Positions 1 through 6,718 are shown, numbered from the stretch's first letter. The stretch: DNA of 11,391 bases from Pseudomonadota bacterium (GCA_022705265.1 JAKJEU010000026.1:1-11391); one strand, 5' to 3'. Notes: generated by a model not told the origin, from the sequence alone. Numbers and translations are program-made.

Positions 1-462
1 CTTATAAACCTTTTTCCAAGAAGTAAACAAACACATCTCACCCACCGTGTCAAAGAACTCTATTCCTTTGTCTAACTGTTGGCTTACCTTCATTTTGTTA
101 AAACTGTCGACCAACATTGCCTTTTGATACTTGGCATTTTGTTCTGAAATTTCATTCTTGCCTTCAACATCAAACATTTTTTCAATATTGGCATATATAT
201 TTTCCCATAAAAAAGCTTGTCTGGTTTGAAACAAGGAATAAATCTTGTTCATCTTTTTATCAGACTTCCAATCAGACTTTTTATTGTTCCTATCACTTAA
301 ATAAACCTCTGCTTTTAAGGTTTTATATATCTCAATTTGCCTTGACCTTAGGTTATCCCAACTTTGAAACTTGGTTGAAATATCGCTTACCACAAGCTCT
401 TCTTCGTCTTGTTTTAATTTCAAGGGCTTATCATCTTTATTTAATACATATTCAAAACTCAT
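1..462 (-). CDS. Probable phage portal protein, N-terminal part (runs off the window)
   Basis: The reading frame is open on the minus strand from ATG at 462 to the window edge: 154 codons with no stop, starting MSFEYVLNKDDKPLKLKQ. It begins 2 bp after the terL stop, and its Shine-Dalgarno AAAGGAAT lies inside the terL end, so translation is probably coupled. The visible part is charged and mostly helical, with W at residues 35, 67 and 86 and no signal peptide. In tailed phages the gene directly after terS-terL is usually portal, the dodecameric ring at the capsid vertex through which DNA is pumped. The call rests mainly on this position; I recognise no diagnostic portal motif in the first 154 residues. 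A different head gene is possible but less likely. Confidence 0.6.
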   Translation of the reverse strand, partial: MSFEYVLNKDDKPLKLKQDEEELVVSDISTKFQSWDNLRSRQIEIYKTLKAEVYLSDRNNKKSDWKSDKKMNKIYSLFQTRQAFLWENIYANIEKMFDVEGKNEISEQNAKYQKAMLVDSFNKMKVSQQLDKGIEFFDTVGEMCLFTSWKKVYK

Positions 463-464
463 CT

Positions 465-1739
465 TTATTCCTTTAAAACTGGAAAATAATATTCCACTTG
501 ATAACTTGCTGCATCGAAAATATGGCCCAAAAATTTTAAGCTCTCATCTTTTCCAATTTGGCTAAAACTTGGCAAATCAAAATCACTTGTCCCCACCTTG
601 TATTTAAGGTTTTTCATATTGTAAACAAGCCACTTACAACGGCTGTGACAAAACCATCTCCTGACCCCGTCATTGCCATAAACCATTTGGTTAAAGGCAT
701 TAACCCTGGATTTAATGGGTGGGTTAAATCCTCGAATATCAAAATCGACTTCAAGCCCAACTTTCACCAAAGCATTACGAATAATCGCATAATCTGAAAA
801 TTTGCTTTGGGTTTTACGATAATTTCCCGAAGCATCTCCGTTTATGATTATTTTTGCTTTATGTCCTTTATACCTTTCAACAAACTCGTTTATGGCGTCT
901 TGGGTGGTGACATTTTCCATTACTATTTCATCAAAAACGAAAATCTTGTCCTTTGTCTTATGAGATAAAATCCACATCATCGGATCGACATTGAAATCCA
1001 TGGATAAATAAATCGGTAAATCCTTGCAATAAGCTATATTATCGTTGATGTTATCCTTGTTAAAATACTTCACCACCGCCGTTTTTGAGCTGTCCTTTAT
1101 CTCGCCCAGCCAAATGTTTTTATATTCGTCTGGTTTATGAATTTTAAGATGTTCAGCCTCTTCCCTCAGCACTTTTGGGCAATAGGGATTATCAAGATAA
1201 TTAATATGGTGGATATATGTTCTTGGCTTTGGTGTTTCGATAAATTCCTTATGAACCGGAGTATTTTCAGTATCCGGATTATATGAAATAATAATTTTCG
1301 AATTTTCACCACCACGAATAGAAGGTGTTAAAATTTTCCAAGATTTGCTCGAAACGCTCTGAGCCTCTTCCACCCAACAAATATTAATACCTTCAATGGA
1401 TTTAACACCCTCATCAGTTCCATGAGTATCACTCATTCCTTTGAAAATAAAGCTTGAACCCGTGATTTTATTCGTAATTTCGGTTTTTGTAATATTAAAA
1501 TCATTAAAACCAAAGTGGCGAATTCTATCCACCAATAATTGATAAGAAGATTCCTTTATCGAGCCTTGGATTTCACGAGTACAAAGTATCCGAAGCCTTT
1601 TCATTCTTGAAAGAATAACCAAACAATCAGCAATCCCCCAAGACTTTCCCGAACCTCGGCCACCTTTGAAAATCAAGTATCGATAATCACCGTTAAAAAT
1701 CGGTTCAAAACATTTTTTAATTTCAACTTTAACATCCAT
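465..1739 (-). CDS. terL: Terminase large subunit, PBSX/Terminase_3-like (packaging ATPase and nuclease)
   Basis: This 424-residue protein is a complete phage DNA-packaging motor subunit. The N-terminal ATPase has a Walker A, GGRGSGKS at residues 26-33, a Walker B with catalytic acids in CWVEEAQ (121-127), and a coupling-motif-like region around ISYNPDTENTP (151-161). The C-terminal RNase H-like nuclease shows its acidic triad in YLSMDFN (D248), INGDASG (D302) and HIFDAAS (D409). Length and motif order match Terminase_3 proteins such as the PBSX type. It starts 6 bp after the terS stop with a weak ribosome site, which suggests coupling to terS, and is followed 2 bp later by the probable portal gene. 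It hydrolyses ATP to pump DNA into the prohead and cuts the concatemer. No motif is missing, so it should be functional. Confidence 0.95.
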   Translation of the reverse strand: MDVKVEIKKCFEPIFNGDYRYLIFKGGRGSGKSWGIADCLVILSRMKRLRILCTREIQGSIKESSYQLLVDRIRHFGFNDFNITKTEITNKITGSSFIFKGMSDTHGTDEGVKSIEGINICWVEEAQSVSSKSWKILTPSIRGGENSKIIISYNPDTENTPVHKEFIETPKPRTYIHHINYLDNPYCPKVLREEAEHLKIHKPDEYKNIWLGEIKDSSKTAVVKYFNKDNINDNIAYCKDLPIYLSMDFNVDPMMWILSHKTKDKIFVFDEIVMENVTTQDAINEFVERYKGHKAKIIINGDASGNYRKTQSKFSDYAIIRNALVKVGLEVDFDIRGFNPPIKSRVNAFNQMVYGNDGVRRWFCHSRCKWLVYNMKNLKYKVGTSDFDLPSFSQIGKDESLKFLGHIFDAASYQVEYYFPVLKE

Positions 1740-1745
1740 AACATC

Positions 1746-2144
1746 TTACTTAAACTCCACCACAGCGACCTTTGTCTCTGTCATTTCTAATTCGCTCTTT
1801 TCAACATAAAGCCCCATAAGCTTGCCTTTAAGCTCCTCTGCCCTTATGGCTGAGGGCATTTGACCATTTTTGATTGCTTCATCTTGCATTTCACAAAGCT
1901 TCTTAAAACTTGCAGCTCTGTCATATCCGACTTCTTTAATAACTTCCTCGGCCACCTTACCCCTTAAATCCTCAATCCTTTTAACGACCTTTGGATGTTT
2001 TCTTTGCTTTGAAGCTTGCTTTCTTACTGTTCCAATTGTCCAAGCCTTTGAACCTGGATAAGCTTCCATATAAGCATCTTGCAAAGTCGCTCCTTTAAAC
2101 ACCATTTGGCAAAATTTCTCTTGTTTTTCGGTTAAGTGGTTCAT
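1746..2144 (-). CDS. terS: Terminase small subunit
   Basis: The 132-residue protein begins with LTEKQEKFCQMVFKGAT, followed by DAYMEAYPGSKAWT and a basic K-x-A-S-K-x-R-x-HP segment. This is the Terminase_2-type start in which an N-terminal helix-turn-helix recognises the packaging site. The middle (about 60-110) is helical and charged, as expected for the oligomerisation part, and the C-terminus would contact TerL. The start at 2144 has AGGG 10 bp upstream. The 300 bp upstream carry two tandem palindromes that are candidate TerS-binding sites. It directly precedes terL, which supports the call. Confidence 0.87.
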   Translation of the reverse strand: MNHLTEKQEKFCQMVFKGATLQDAYMEAYPGSKAWTIGTVRKQASKQRKHPKVVKRIEDLRGKVAEEVIKEVGYDRAASFKKLCEMQDEAIKNGQMPSAIRAEELKGKLMGLYVEKSELEMTETKVAVVEFK

Positions 2145-2150
2145 ATCGTT

Positions 2151-2162
2151 AAGCCCTAAGAA
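2151..2162. repeat. 12-bp direct repeat, copy 1 (at the terS ribosome site)
   Basis: AAGCCCTAAGAA occurs here and again at 2254-2265, 103 bp away. On the minus strand this copy supplies the AGGG of the terS ribosome-binding region. The other copy forms the 3' arm of the terminator-like hairpin upstream. The 5' arm of that hairpin could in principle pair with either copy. Confidence 0.6.
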
Positions 2163-2170
2163 AAAATAAC

Positions 2171-2200
2171 ATGCACAAAAAAAGTGCTTTTCGTGTGCAT
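2171..2200. repeat. Tandem interrupted palindrome, unit B, upstream of terS
   Basis: ATGCACA (2171-2177) and TGTGCAT (2194-2200) are perfect 7-bp arms around a 16-nt centre. The unit resembles the neighbouring one at 2210-2243 and shares the minus-strand block GCACACGAAA and the arm TTGTGCA. An inner GCAC-A7-GTGC is also present. Its place just upstream of terS suggests a packaging (pac/cos) recognition site or a late-gene operator. Neither role can be shown from sequence alone. Confidence 0.65.
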
Positions 2201-2209
2201 ATCAAAACA

Positions 2210-2243
2210 ATGTGCACAAGAAAACGCCATTTCGTGTGCACAT
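2210..2243. repeat. Tandem interrupted palindrome, unit A, upstream of terS
   Basis: ATGTGCACA (2210-2218) and TGTGCACAT (2235-2243) are perfect 9-bp arms around a 16-nt centre. Each arm contains the 8-bp palindrome TGTGCACA. The unit is about 40 bp from unit B and has the same spacer length. The matched spacing implies that a dimeric or multimeric protein may bind both units on the same helix face. Confidence 0.7.
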
Positions 2244-2249
2244 GAATAA

Positions 2250-2288
2250 AAAAAAGCCCTAAGAACTATAAATTCAAAGGACTTTTTT
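2250..2288 (-). terminator. Intrinsic-terminator-like hairpin between dinD and terS
   Basis: In the minus-strand transcript the 5' arm AAAAAAGUCCU (2288-2278) pairs fully with AGGGCUUUUUU (2260-2250), counting one U-G wobble. The 17-nt interior can add a short GAA/UUC pairing, and eight U residues follow (U tract through about 2248). This fits a rho-independent terminator for leftward transcription leaving dinD. It would separate the early region from terS-terL unless it is read through. Confidence 0.55.
2254..2265. repeat. 12-bp direct repeat, copy 2 (in the terminator arm)
   Basis: Second copy of AAGCCCTAAGAA, identical to 2151-2162. It lies in the 3' arm of the hairpin at 2250-2288. Confidence 0.6.
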
Positions 2289-2386
2289 AAACCAAACTAA
2301 TCAAATAAGGAATTAAAAGAAATTTTATTTAAACTTCTCTAACCTTATACAAAATCATGCCATATTTTATGAAAAATAGGAACAAC

Positions 2387-2408
2387 AAAAAAGGGATTCC
2401 CATTTTTT
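2387..2408 (-). terminator. Short GC hairpin with U tract after dinD (weak terminator candidate)
   Basis: On the minus strand, GGG-AAT-CCC is flanked upstream by a run of A and downstream by six T, about 55-75 bp past the dinD stop. The A and T runs can extend the stem around one unpaired base. The GC core is only 3 bp and the loop 3 nt, so it is weak. Together with 2250-2288 it could form a two-part terminator. Confidence 0.3.
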
Positions 2409-2461
2409 ATTTTTATTCCCAATAATCAATAATTTAGTTAGAGTAAAAAACATTAAATCTT

Positions 2462-3289
2462 TTACTTTGATTTTTTTGTTATAAGTTTTTCTTCTTTTTT
2501 TACTCTTCTTTCTACTTTTTTAATATCTTCCTCAGCCGGTAAATTTTCTGGGTAAATATTACTGTCTGTCAAAGCCTTTCTAACATTCGTATTATTTTTG
2601 ACATGTTCATAAGATATGTCCGTATGTCCATGAATGTTCGTTGTTTTTAAAGTGTGATTTGTCATAGAATTAGCCAAGTCCTTTGCTTTTATAGTAACAT
2701 CAGGCAAATAATCTGCTAATGGTTTATTATCAGGAATATTTAAACGGTTTTTCATATCCTTTGTCGTAATACCAAACAAAGCCTGATCACCCCTACTTCT
2801 TATTATTCCAAAACCTTTGTCATCAACTCCTCGTTCATATGCCAAAGCACTTAATAACTTTTCACTTTCTGTAAGTTTTTCTCTTGATTTAAGCCTTTCA
2901 TACTCTGCCATTCTCTGTTCAATTATTTCCATTTTTCTTGTTTGAACAGCAAAATATGTTTGAGCAAAAGCAATAGCCTCTTTCCTTGGGTCGCCATTTT
3001 GAGCTATTAAATAACAAGCATATCGAGTTAATTTTATGTCATCAATGCTTCTCTTTGACCCTGAACCTAAATCAACCATTTTCCCGATGTCAGGAAAATG
3101 GTCTAGCACAGAATTTCCGCTACTTTCACAAGCTATTTTAGCCTTTTTAATAACTTCTTTAAAATTATCCCATTTATCATAACCTAAAAGTTTTTGTAAA
3201 TCTCTTGCATACCAATATTCAACACCACTGTCTTCATTCAAACATGTATCAAATGTATTTTTTAAAACTTCTATTGCTTGATTTGACAT
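2462..3289 (-). CDS. dinD: DinD-like DNA-damage-inducible protein
   Basis: At 275 residues this matches the full length of the DinD family. It has the N-terminal YWYARDLQKLLGY segment (Bro-N-like, about 25-40), a middle with ARxGDPRK-like NGDPRKEAIAFAQTYFA (about 96-112), and the diagnostic C-terminal half with RSRGDQALFG, PDNKPLADYLP, TIKAKDLA, ISYEHVKNN and PAEEDIKKVERR. E. coli DinD is SOS-induced and is reported to inhibit RecA activities. In a phage it could modulate recombination or the SOS response. The start at 3289 has AAGG about 6 nt upstream. The gene lies apart from its neighbours, with a 21-bp inverted repeat upstream at 3359-3379 and terminator-like hairpins downstream, so it may be separately regulated. 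No integrity problem is seen. Confidence 0.9.
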   Translation of the reverse strand: MSNQAIEVLKNTFDTCLNEDSGVEYWYARDLQKLLGYDKWDNFKEVIKKAKIACESSGNSVLDHFPDIGKMVDLGSGSKRSIDDIKLTRYACYLIAQNGDPRKEAIAFAQTYFAVQTRKMEIIEQRMAEYERLKSREKLTESEKLLSALAYERGVDDKGFGIIRSRGDQALFGITTKDMKNRLNIPDNKPLADYLPDVTIKAKDLANSMTNHTLKTTNIHGHTDISYEHVKNNTNVRKALTDSNIYPENLPAEEDIKKVERRVKKEEKLITKKSK

Positions 3290-3358
3290 TTAAACACCTT
3301 AAAATTTTTTATAAAAGAATCTATTACAAAAAATACTACCATAATACTCCCAAAACAT

Positions 3359-3379
3359 AAATTCGATTTTTCCGAATTT
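3359..3379. promoter_or_regulatory. Perfect inverted repeat upstream of dinD (candidate operator)
   Basis: AAATTCG-N7-CGAATTT is a perfect 7+7 palindrome with a 7-nt centre, about 70 bp upstream of the dinD start. It could bind a dimeric repressor such as LexA. It is not the GTTC-N7-GTTC direct repeat known as the alphaproteobacterial SOS box, nor the E. coli CTGT-N8-ACAG box. A weak hairpin ending the upstream operon is an alternative, but no T tract follows. I found no convincing -35/-10 pair here. Confidence 0.4.
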
Positions 3380-3414
3380 CCTTAAAAACCAGTTATTAGG
3401 AAATACCGAACAAC

Positions 3415-3819
3415 TCAAACCTTTGCAATATGGCAAATAATCTTGGTTATCGCTTTGTCGTGTTTAAGCTTTATCCATTTGGTTGAATACCCCAAAGAAT
3501 TCGCAATCTCTTTTCTTCTCATGCCCACCGCATAACCCCAAACGATTTTAAGCTCTCTTTCATCCAACACCTTTAACCAATCGAACAAAACCTTATCCAT
3601 AAAATCGATTTCTTTTGGGCTTGGAGTTATCCTTAACGGTTCAAAGCCATCACCCTTAACAAGCTTTCCCCATTTAATGTAAATCGGCGTTATATTACGA
3701 TATTTCGACGGTTTATCATAATCAGGCAACCTTTTCAAAGTAATCGCAGCCCGTTTAATGCTTACCTTGACCATTTCCACCACTTGGTAAAATTGGTTTT
3801 CCGTACCTTTAAGCAACAT
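3415..3819 (-). CDS. DUF6362-like HTH phage protein, candidate late-gene regulator
   Basis: I place the start at 3819 (134 residues) because AAAGGAGG lies 8 nt upstream of that ATG. The frame is open to 3873, but a start there has no such site and would overlap the previous gene by 65 bp rather than 11 bp. The C-terminal part FDWLKVLDERELKIVWGYA, then MRRKEIANSLGYSTKWIKLKHDKAI, reads as a sigma-region-4-like helix-turn-helix. It resembles the DUF6362 family of phage proteins (W-L, V-W, R-K-E-I-A, G-x-S). It is the last gene of the early operon and lies upstream of the packaging genes, where RinA/ArpU/Q-type late activators often sit. DNA binding is likely; a late-activator role is inferred from position. 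Confidence 0.6.
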   Translation of the reverse strand: MLLKGTENQFYQVVEMVKVSIKRAAITLKRLPDYDKPSKYRNITPIYIKWGKLVKGDGFEPLRITPSPKEIDFMDKVLFDWLKVLDERELKIVWGYAVGMRRKEIANSLGYSTKWIKLKHDKAITKIICHIAKV

Positions 3820-4480
3820 TTTTAAACCCTCCTTTAAGCCTGTCAACATAATCGCTTGCCTTTTTCCCAGCAACCATAAAATGATCGCCTTGATTTATGA
3901 ATTCGGACATTTTCTCGCTGAAAATCTCATCAAAACGAGTAAAGGCCTTCTCGCCCTTTTTATCTTCTAAAAGCTTTAAATTCTGATGCTTTGCTTTAAT
4001 CAAACAATCCTCAAAACTCTGCCTTAAAGTCAACTTATCCTCAATCAAAGCAATCAAAGTTGCAACATCAGGAAACCAACCCACCTCAGAAAAATTTGAT
4101 TTTCTAAGCTTATGAGCAATAATTTTCGGATAATTTGTTAAAACCTCTCTTACCAAATCGCCTGGATAACTTTTCAAAAAATCAGAATAAGCAGCAATTA
4201 AACCTGCCTCTGAACTGCTGGAATTTTCTTTCTTTTTCAAAGTAACTCTTAACTTTGCAAGCAACATTTCAATTTCTTTTACCGGCAAAGACATTTTGGT
4301 ATCGTTTAAAAATTTCAAAGCATTTTCAATCAAACCATTGTCTATTTCACCTTTTTTAAGCTCACAAACCTCGCATCCATCTTCGTCAAACTTAATTGAA
4401 ATAACCTCGCTAAACTTTTCAATCCCTTTTCTGATAACCTCATCAGGGCAATTAAAGCGATATGTCTGTAATTCCTTCAT
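3809..4480 (-). CDS. Phage early protein of unknown function (YPxDxVRxxL / WxP domain)
   Basis: This protein has 223 residues. Its core (about 70-150) has LLAKLRVTL, then LIAAYSDFLKSYPGDLVREVLTNYP, then GWFPDVATLIALIEDKL. I recognise this arrangement (a helical segment, Y-P-x-D-x-V-R-x-x-L, then W-x-P-x-x-A-x-L) from uncharacterised alphaproteobacterial prophage proteins encoded next to replication genes. The C-terminal third is charged and helical. It overlaps the upstream DUF6291-like gene by 29 bp and the downstream HTH gene by 11 bp, and has its own AGGAG. It may take part in replication or its control, but no catalytic motif is visible and I assign no function. Confidence 0.7.
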   Translation of the reverse strand: MKELQTYRFNCPDEVIRKGIEKFSEVISIKFDEDGCEVCELKKGEIDNGLIENALKFLNDTKMSLPVKEIEMLLAKLRVTLKKKENSSSSEAGLIAAYSDFLKSYPGDLVREVLTNYPKIIAHKLRKSNFSEVGWFPDVATLIALIEDKLTLRQSFEDCLIKAKHQNLKLLEDKKGEKAFTRFDEIFSEKMSEFINQGDHFMVAGKKASDYVDRLKGGFKNVA

Positions 4481-5207
4481 TTCGTTTTCTCCTGTTTTGT
4501 AAAATTGCTAAACCACCAAGAACACCATCAAAACCTCCATCATCATCAACATCGTTTGTTAAGGGTTGGCCTCTGGGATATTGTTTTTGGGTTTTAAGTT
4601 CGAATAAACCTTGATAACCATTGGCAATGGATTGGTTAACCACAAGACTTGCTATCTCTCCATCAAAGCTTGAAAGAGTACATAATTGCTCGTAACAAGC
4701 CTTTAACGAAGCCGATTTAATTGGTTTTTTAATTTTCTTTCGATAATCAATCCATCTTTCAAAAGACGGTTTAAGATTTTCATTAATCTCAAAATCGTTT
4801 TCCAAAACTTCTGATTTCGTTTTTTCTTTTGGAATATTATTTATAATATTCTTTTCTTTTACATTTACATTAACATTTACATTATTATTAGCTTCGGCTT
4901 TGCTTATCGTTTGCTTATTGTTTGCTTCTGTTTTGCTTTTTTCTTGCTTATTATTTGTTTCATTAATGCTTTCTTTTTGCTTGTCTTTTGGTTGTTTTCC
5001 GTTAAAAAATCGCTTTTGATTTGCTTCAATTTGTGGAGATATCAAAGTAAACAAAGCCTTTCTTATACCGGTTAAATCTGTATCCTCAAAATCCAAAGAT
5101 TTCTTTGCAATTGCATCGTAAAGAGCAAGCCTGTCATCATCTGGCAACTCTTTTAATGCTTCGTAAAAACTTCTGTAAAATATAAAACTATCTCTTTGTT
5201 CACTCAT
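4452..5207 (-). CDS. DUF6291-like phage replication-region protein
   Basis: The N-terminus, DSFIFYRSFYEALKELPDDDRLALYDAI with FTLISPQIEANQKRF after it (about 5-85), is the DUF6291 pattern seen in phage replication-initiation loci. A low-complexity N/K/E linker with an NVNVNVNV run follows (about 85-130). Then comes a helical C-terminal domain (FERWIDYRKKIKKPIKS..., about 145-215) similar to the ends of phage replisome-organiser proteins. I start at ATG 5207 (251 residues), which has AAAAGGAA 9 nt upstream. The in-frame GTG at 5231 lacks a ribosome site. Initiation or helicase loading at the phage origin is the likely role, by family context. No helicase or primase is present in this window. 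Confidence 0.75.
   Translation of the reverse strand: MSEQRDSFIFYRSFYEALKELPDDDRLALYDAIAKKSLDFEDTDLTGIRKALFTLISPQIEANQKRFFNGKQPKDKQKESINETNNKQEKSKTEANNKQTISKAEANNNVNVNVNVKEKNIINNIPKEKTKSEVLENDFEINENLKPSFERWIDYRKKIKKPIKSASLKACYEQLCTLSSFDGEIASLVVNQSIANGYQGLFELKTQKQYPRGQPLTNDVDDDGGFDGVLGGLAILQNRRKRNEGITDISL
4861..4883. repeat. Short tandem repeat coding an Asn-Val run
   Basis: Near-repeats of the hexamer ACATTT/ACATTA encode NVNVNVNV within the linker of the DUF6291-like protein. A looser repeat (GCTTAT/GCTTCT...TTTGC) lies beside it at about 4891-4960 and encodes K-x-E-A-N-N-K-Q-like segments. Such hexamer runs can expand or contract in frame, changing only linker length. Confidence 0.6.
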
Positions 5208-5244
5208 CTTGATAAATTCCTTTTTTTGCACTTAAAATAAAAAA

Positions 5245-5442
5245 TCAAAGCCCCAAACAAGAACCAACTTCTTTTAAATGCTTATCAAGGTAAACTGACA
5301 TATCGTTATTTGACCTTGCATAAACTCCTTTGATTAACATTAATTCTTGCTTAAAATCCTTTATGGACAAGCCTTCTTTAAGCTCGATACCTATGAACTT
5401 TTTCTTATCCAAAGTTATTTCTGTAATGACTGGTAATCCCAT
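5245..5442 (-). CDS. Small hypothetical phage protein (65 aa)
   Basis: The sequence is MGLPVITEITLDKK..., with no cysteine-rich, membrane or signal features and no family that I recognise. The ATG at 5442 has AGGGAG upstream. The gene starts 6 bp after the zinc-finger-like gene and ends 37 bp before the DUF6291-like start, so it belongs to the early operon. Alternating hydrophobic and charged residues suggest a small alpha/beta fold. Position and ribosome site support it as a real gene. Confidence 0.65.
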   Translation of the reverse strand: MGLPVITEITLDKKKFIGIELKEGLSIKDFKQELMLIKGVYARSNNDMSVYLDKHLKEVGSCLGL

Positions 5443-5448
5443 TTCTAA

Positions 5449-5646
5449 CTACTCCCTTTCTTCTTTTAAAAATTCTTGATAACATTCTTCACAACAAAAA
5501 TTGAACCATTCACCGTCATGCTTGCGATTAATCCAACCGTCTTGCTTTTTCATTTCCATGCTTTCATTAAAATCAAACATTCCTCCGCCAATATTTTCCT
5601 CGCAAAAATCACAAGAAAACCCAAATTCTTTATCAAATCCACTCAT
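5449..5646 (-). CDS. Small zinc-finger-like phage protein (65 aa)
   Basis: Two cysteine pairs are visible: CDFC at residues 12-15 and CCEEC at 51-55. This is the CxxC...CxxC layout of a zinc ribbon, with aromatic and acidic residues between. It overlaps the end of rusA by the ATGA tetranucleotide at 5643-5646, so it is translationally coupled to rusA. Such small zinc proteins are common in early phage operons, where they may bind nucleic acid or modulate host proteins. The specific function is unknown. Confidence 0.7.
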   Translation of the reverse strand: MSGFDKEFGFSCDFCEENIGGGMFDFNESMEMKKQDGWINRKHDGEWFNFCCEECYQEFLKEERE

Positions 5647-6053
5647 CTTTGAATATCGCCATAAAACTTTTGAGCCATGATTTTAACCACCAAAGCATCG
5701 TCCTTGTAAGCCACCCCGTTAAGTCCGTCCATAATCGCTTTCACAATGTTATCGATATCCGGCTTCTTTGACGGCCTAAGCTTACCTGCCCTTATTAACT
5801 CTGGAATAATTTCTCTTTGTTTTTTGGTGCTAAACATTGATTTTGTTGTTTCAAAATATGCAATAATGGAAACTTCGACTTGTGTTTCAAAACGGTTAAG
5901 GTTTTGCTTTTTCATAGCCTCATAAGCCTCGTGTTTAACCAAGTTTTCAAACATCGCAGTATTTTTAGGAGTAAAACAAAACCCCTTTTTGCTAAATCTT
6001 GGTCTTTCTTTTGGCTTTGGTTTGCCTATGATTTCAAAGGTCAAAGTTTCCAT
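5643..6053 (-). CDS. rusA: RusA-family Holliday junction resolvase
   Basis: At 136 residues this is typical RusA length. It starts with FEIIGKPKPKERPRFSKKG, the conserved basic entry strand (G-x-P-x-x-K-x-R-P-R). It carries the catalytic acids in KKPDIDNIVKAIMDGLNG (D99, D101) and YKDDALV (D118/D119), matching the three aspartates of E. coli RusA. The enzyme cuts Holliday junctions as a dimer with metal ions and resolves branched DNA made in phage replication and recombination before packaging. The start at 6053 has TAGGAA upstream. It follows the 212-aa gene by 26 bp and overlaps the next gene by 4 bp. Confidence 0.92.
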   Translation of the reverse strand: METLTFEIIGKPKPKERPRFSKKGFCFTPKNTAMFENLVKHEAYEAMKKQNLNRFETQVEVSIIAYFETTKSMFSTKKQREIIPELIRAGKLRPSKKPDIDNIVKAIMDGLNGVAYKDDALVVKIMAQKFYGDIQR

Positions 6054-6079
6054 TGGTTCACATTCCTACTGTTTTTTAA

Positions 6080-6718
6080 TTAAGCTACATCGTTATAAAA
6101 ATCGTCATCAAAGTCGTCTTTGTCCTCATCGTCTTTTGATGTTTCATTATCTTCGTTTACTTCTTCAAACTCGGCTTCAACTGTTTCTTTGTTTTCGTCA
6201 TTACTTGGAGCAGGAAGAGCAGCAACCTGAGAAATCACAACTTTGCTTTCGTCATTTTCTTCTTCAACAATTTCATCAACCAAACCACCCTCTTCTTTGT
6301 CTTGATATTCTTGGTTAAATAATTCTGGTTGGTCTGGGTCTGCTTTACATGGTTTGCTTTCGCCCACGAATTCATTAACCGAATTTGTAACAATTAAAAT
6401 TTCTTGGCCAACTACTTCACCGATTGATTGTAAATATTTAATCCCTGTTGATGCTTCAACCTTAATCCCGTCTTTAATCGTCAATTTATCCAAAGTCGCC
6501 ACCACAACATCACGACCATTTGAAGATATAATTCTTAAAGCTTCGGTGATTAAATTTTCCGCCGCCTTACTTGCACTTTCAATTTCTCTTTCTTGCTCGG
6601 CTTCTGTCATTTTTTGCCAAGGCTTTGGAAATTGTCTTAACCTATCAACTAAAAAGTCTCTAATATCCCCACTTAATGTCTTTTTTGCTAAATTTATAAC
6701 TTGTTCATTTGTTTTCAT
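6080..6718 (-). CDS. Phage early protein with acidic C-terminal tail, unknown function
   Basis: This is a 212-residue protein. Residues 1-130 form a compact domain: RDFLVDRLRQFPKPWQKMTEAEQEREIESA, then LRIISSNGRDVVVATLDKLTIKDGIKVEAS, then VGQEILIVTNSVNEFVGESKP and DPDQPELF. I recognise this layout (PKPW...M-x-E-x-E-Q, then T-I-K-D-G-I-K-x-E, then DPDQP-L) from uncharacterised alphaproteobacterial prophage proteins near recombination genes. Residues about 140-212 are strongly acidic and low complexity. The start at 6718 has AAGGAA upstream. Its position just before rusA suggests recombination or a nuclease-inhibitor-like job, but no catalytic motif is visible. The acidic tail could be a DNA mimic or a protein-binding tail. 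Confidence 0.7.
   Translation of the reverse strand: MKTNEQVINLAKKTLSGDIRDFLVDRLRQFPKPWQKMTEAEQEREIESASKAAENLITEALRIISSNGRDVVVATLDKLTIKDGIKVEASTGIKYLQSIGEVVGQEILIVTNSVNEFVGESKPCKADPDQPELFNQEYQDKEEGGLVDEIVEEENDESKVVISQVAALPAPSNDENKETVEAEFEEVNEDNETSKDDEDKDDFDDDFYNDVA

Noticed and set aside
117..476. Rightward ORF opposite the portal gene
   Set aside because: Shadow of the portal and terL coding strand; no ribosome site and no family-like composition.
2202..2243. Tiny minus-strand ORF (13 codons) before terS as a leader peptide
   Set aside because: It lies entirely within the palindrome repeats, has a poorly placed AGGG and no attenuation-like codon run.
2171..2243. Short repeats as a CRISPR array
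   Set aside because: Only two imperfect palindromic units about 40 bp apart, no spacers of constant length and no cas genes.
3415..3873. Longer start (3873) for the DUF6362-like gene
   Set aside because: No good ribosome site there and a 65-bp overlap; AAAGGAGG sits 8 nt before the ATG at 3819.
4452..5231. GTG start at 5231 for the DUF6291-like gene
   Set aside because: The ribosome site AAAAGGAA lies after it and serves ATG 5207, which begins the recognisable domain.
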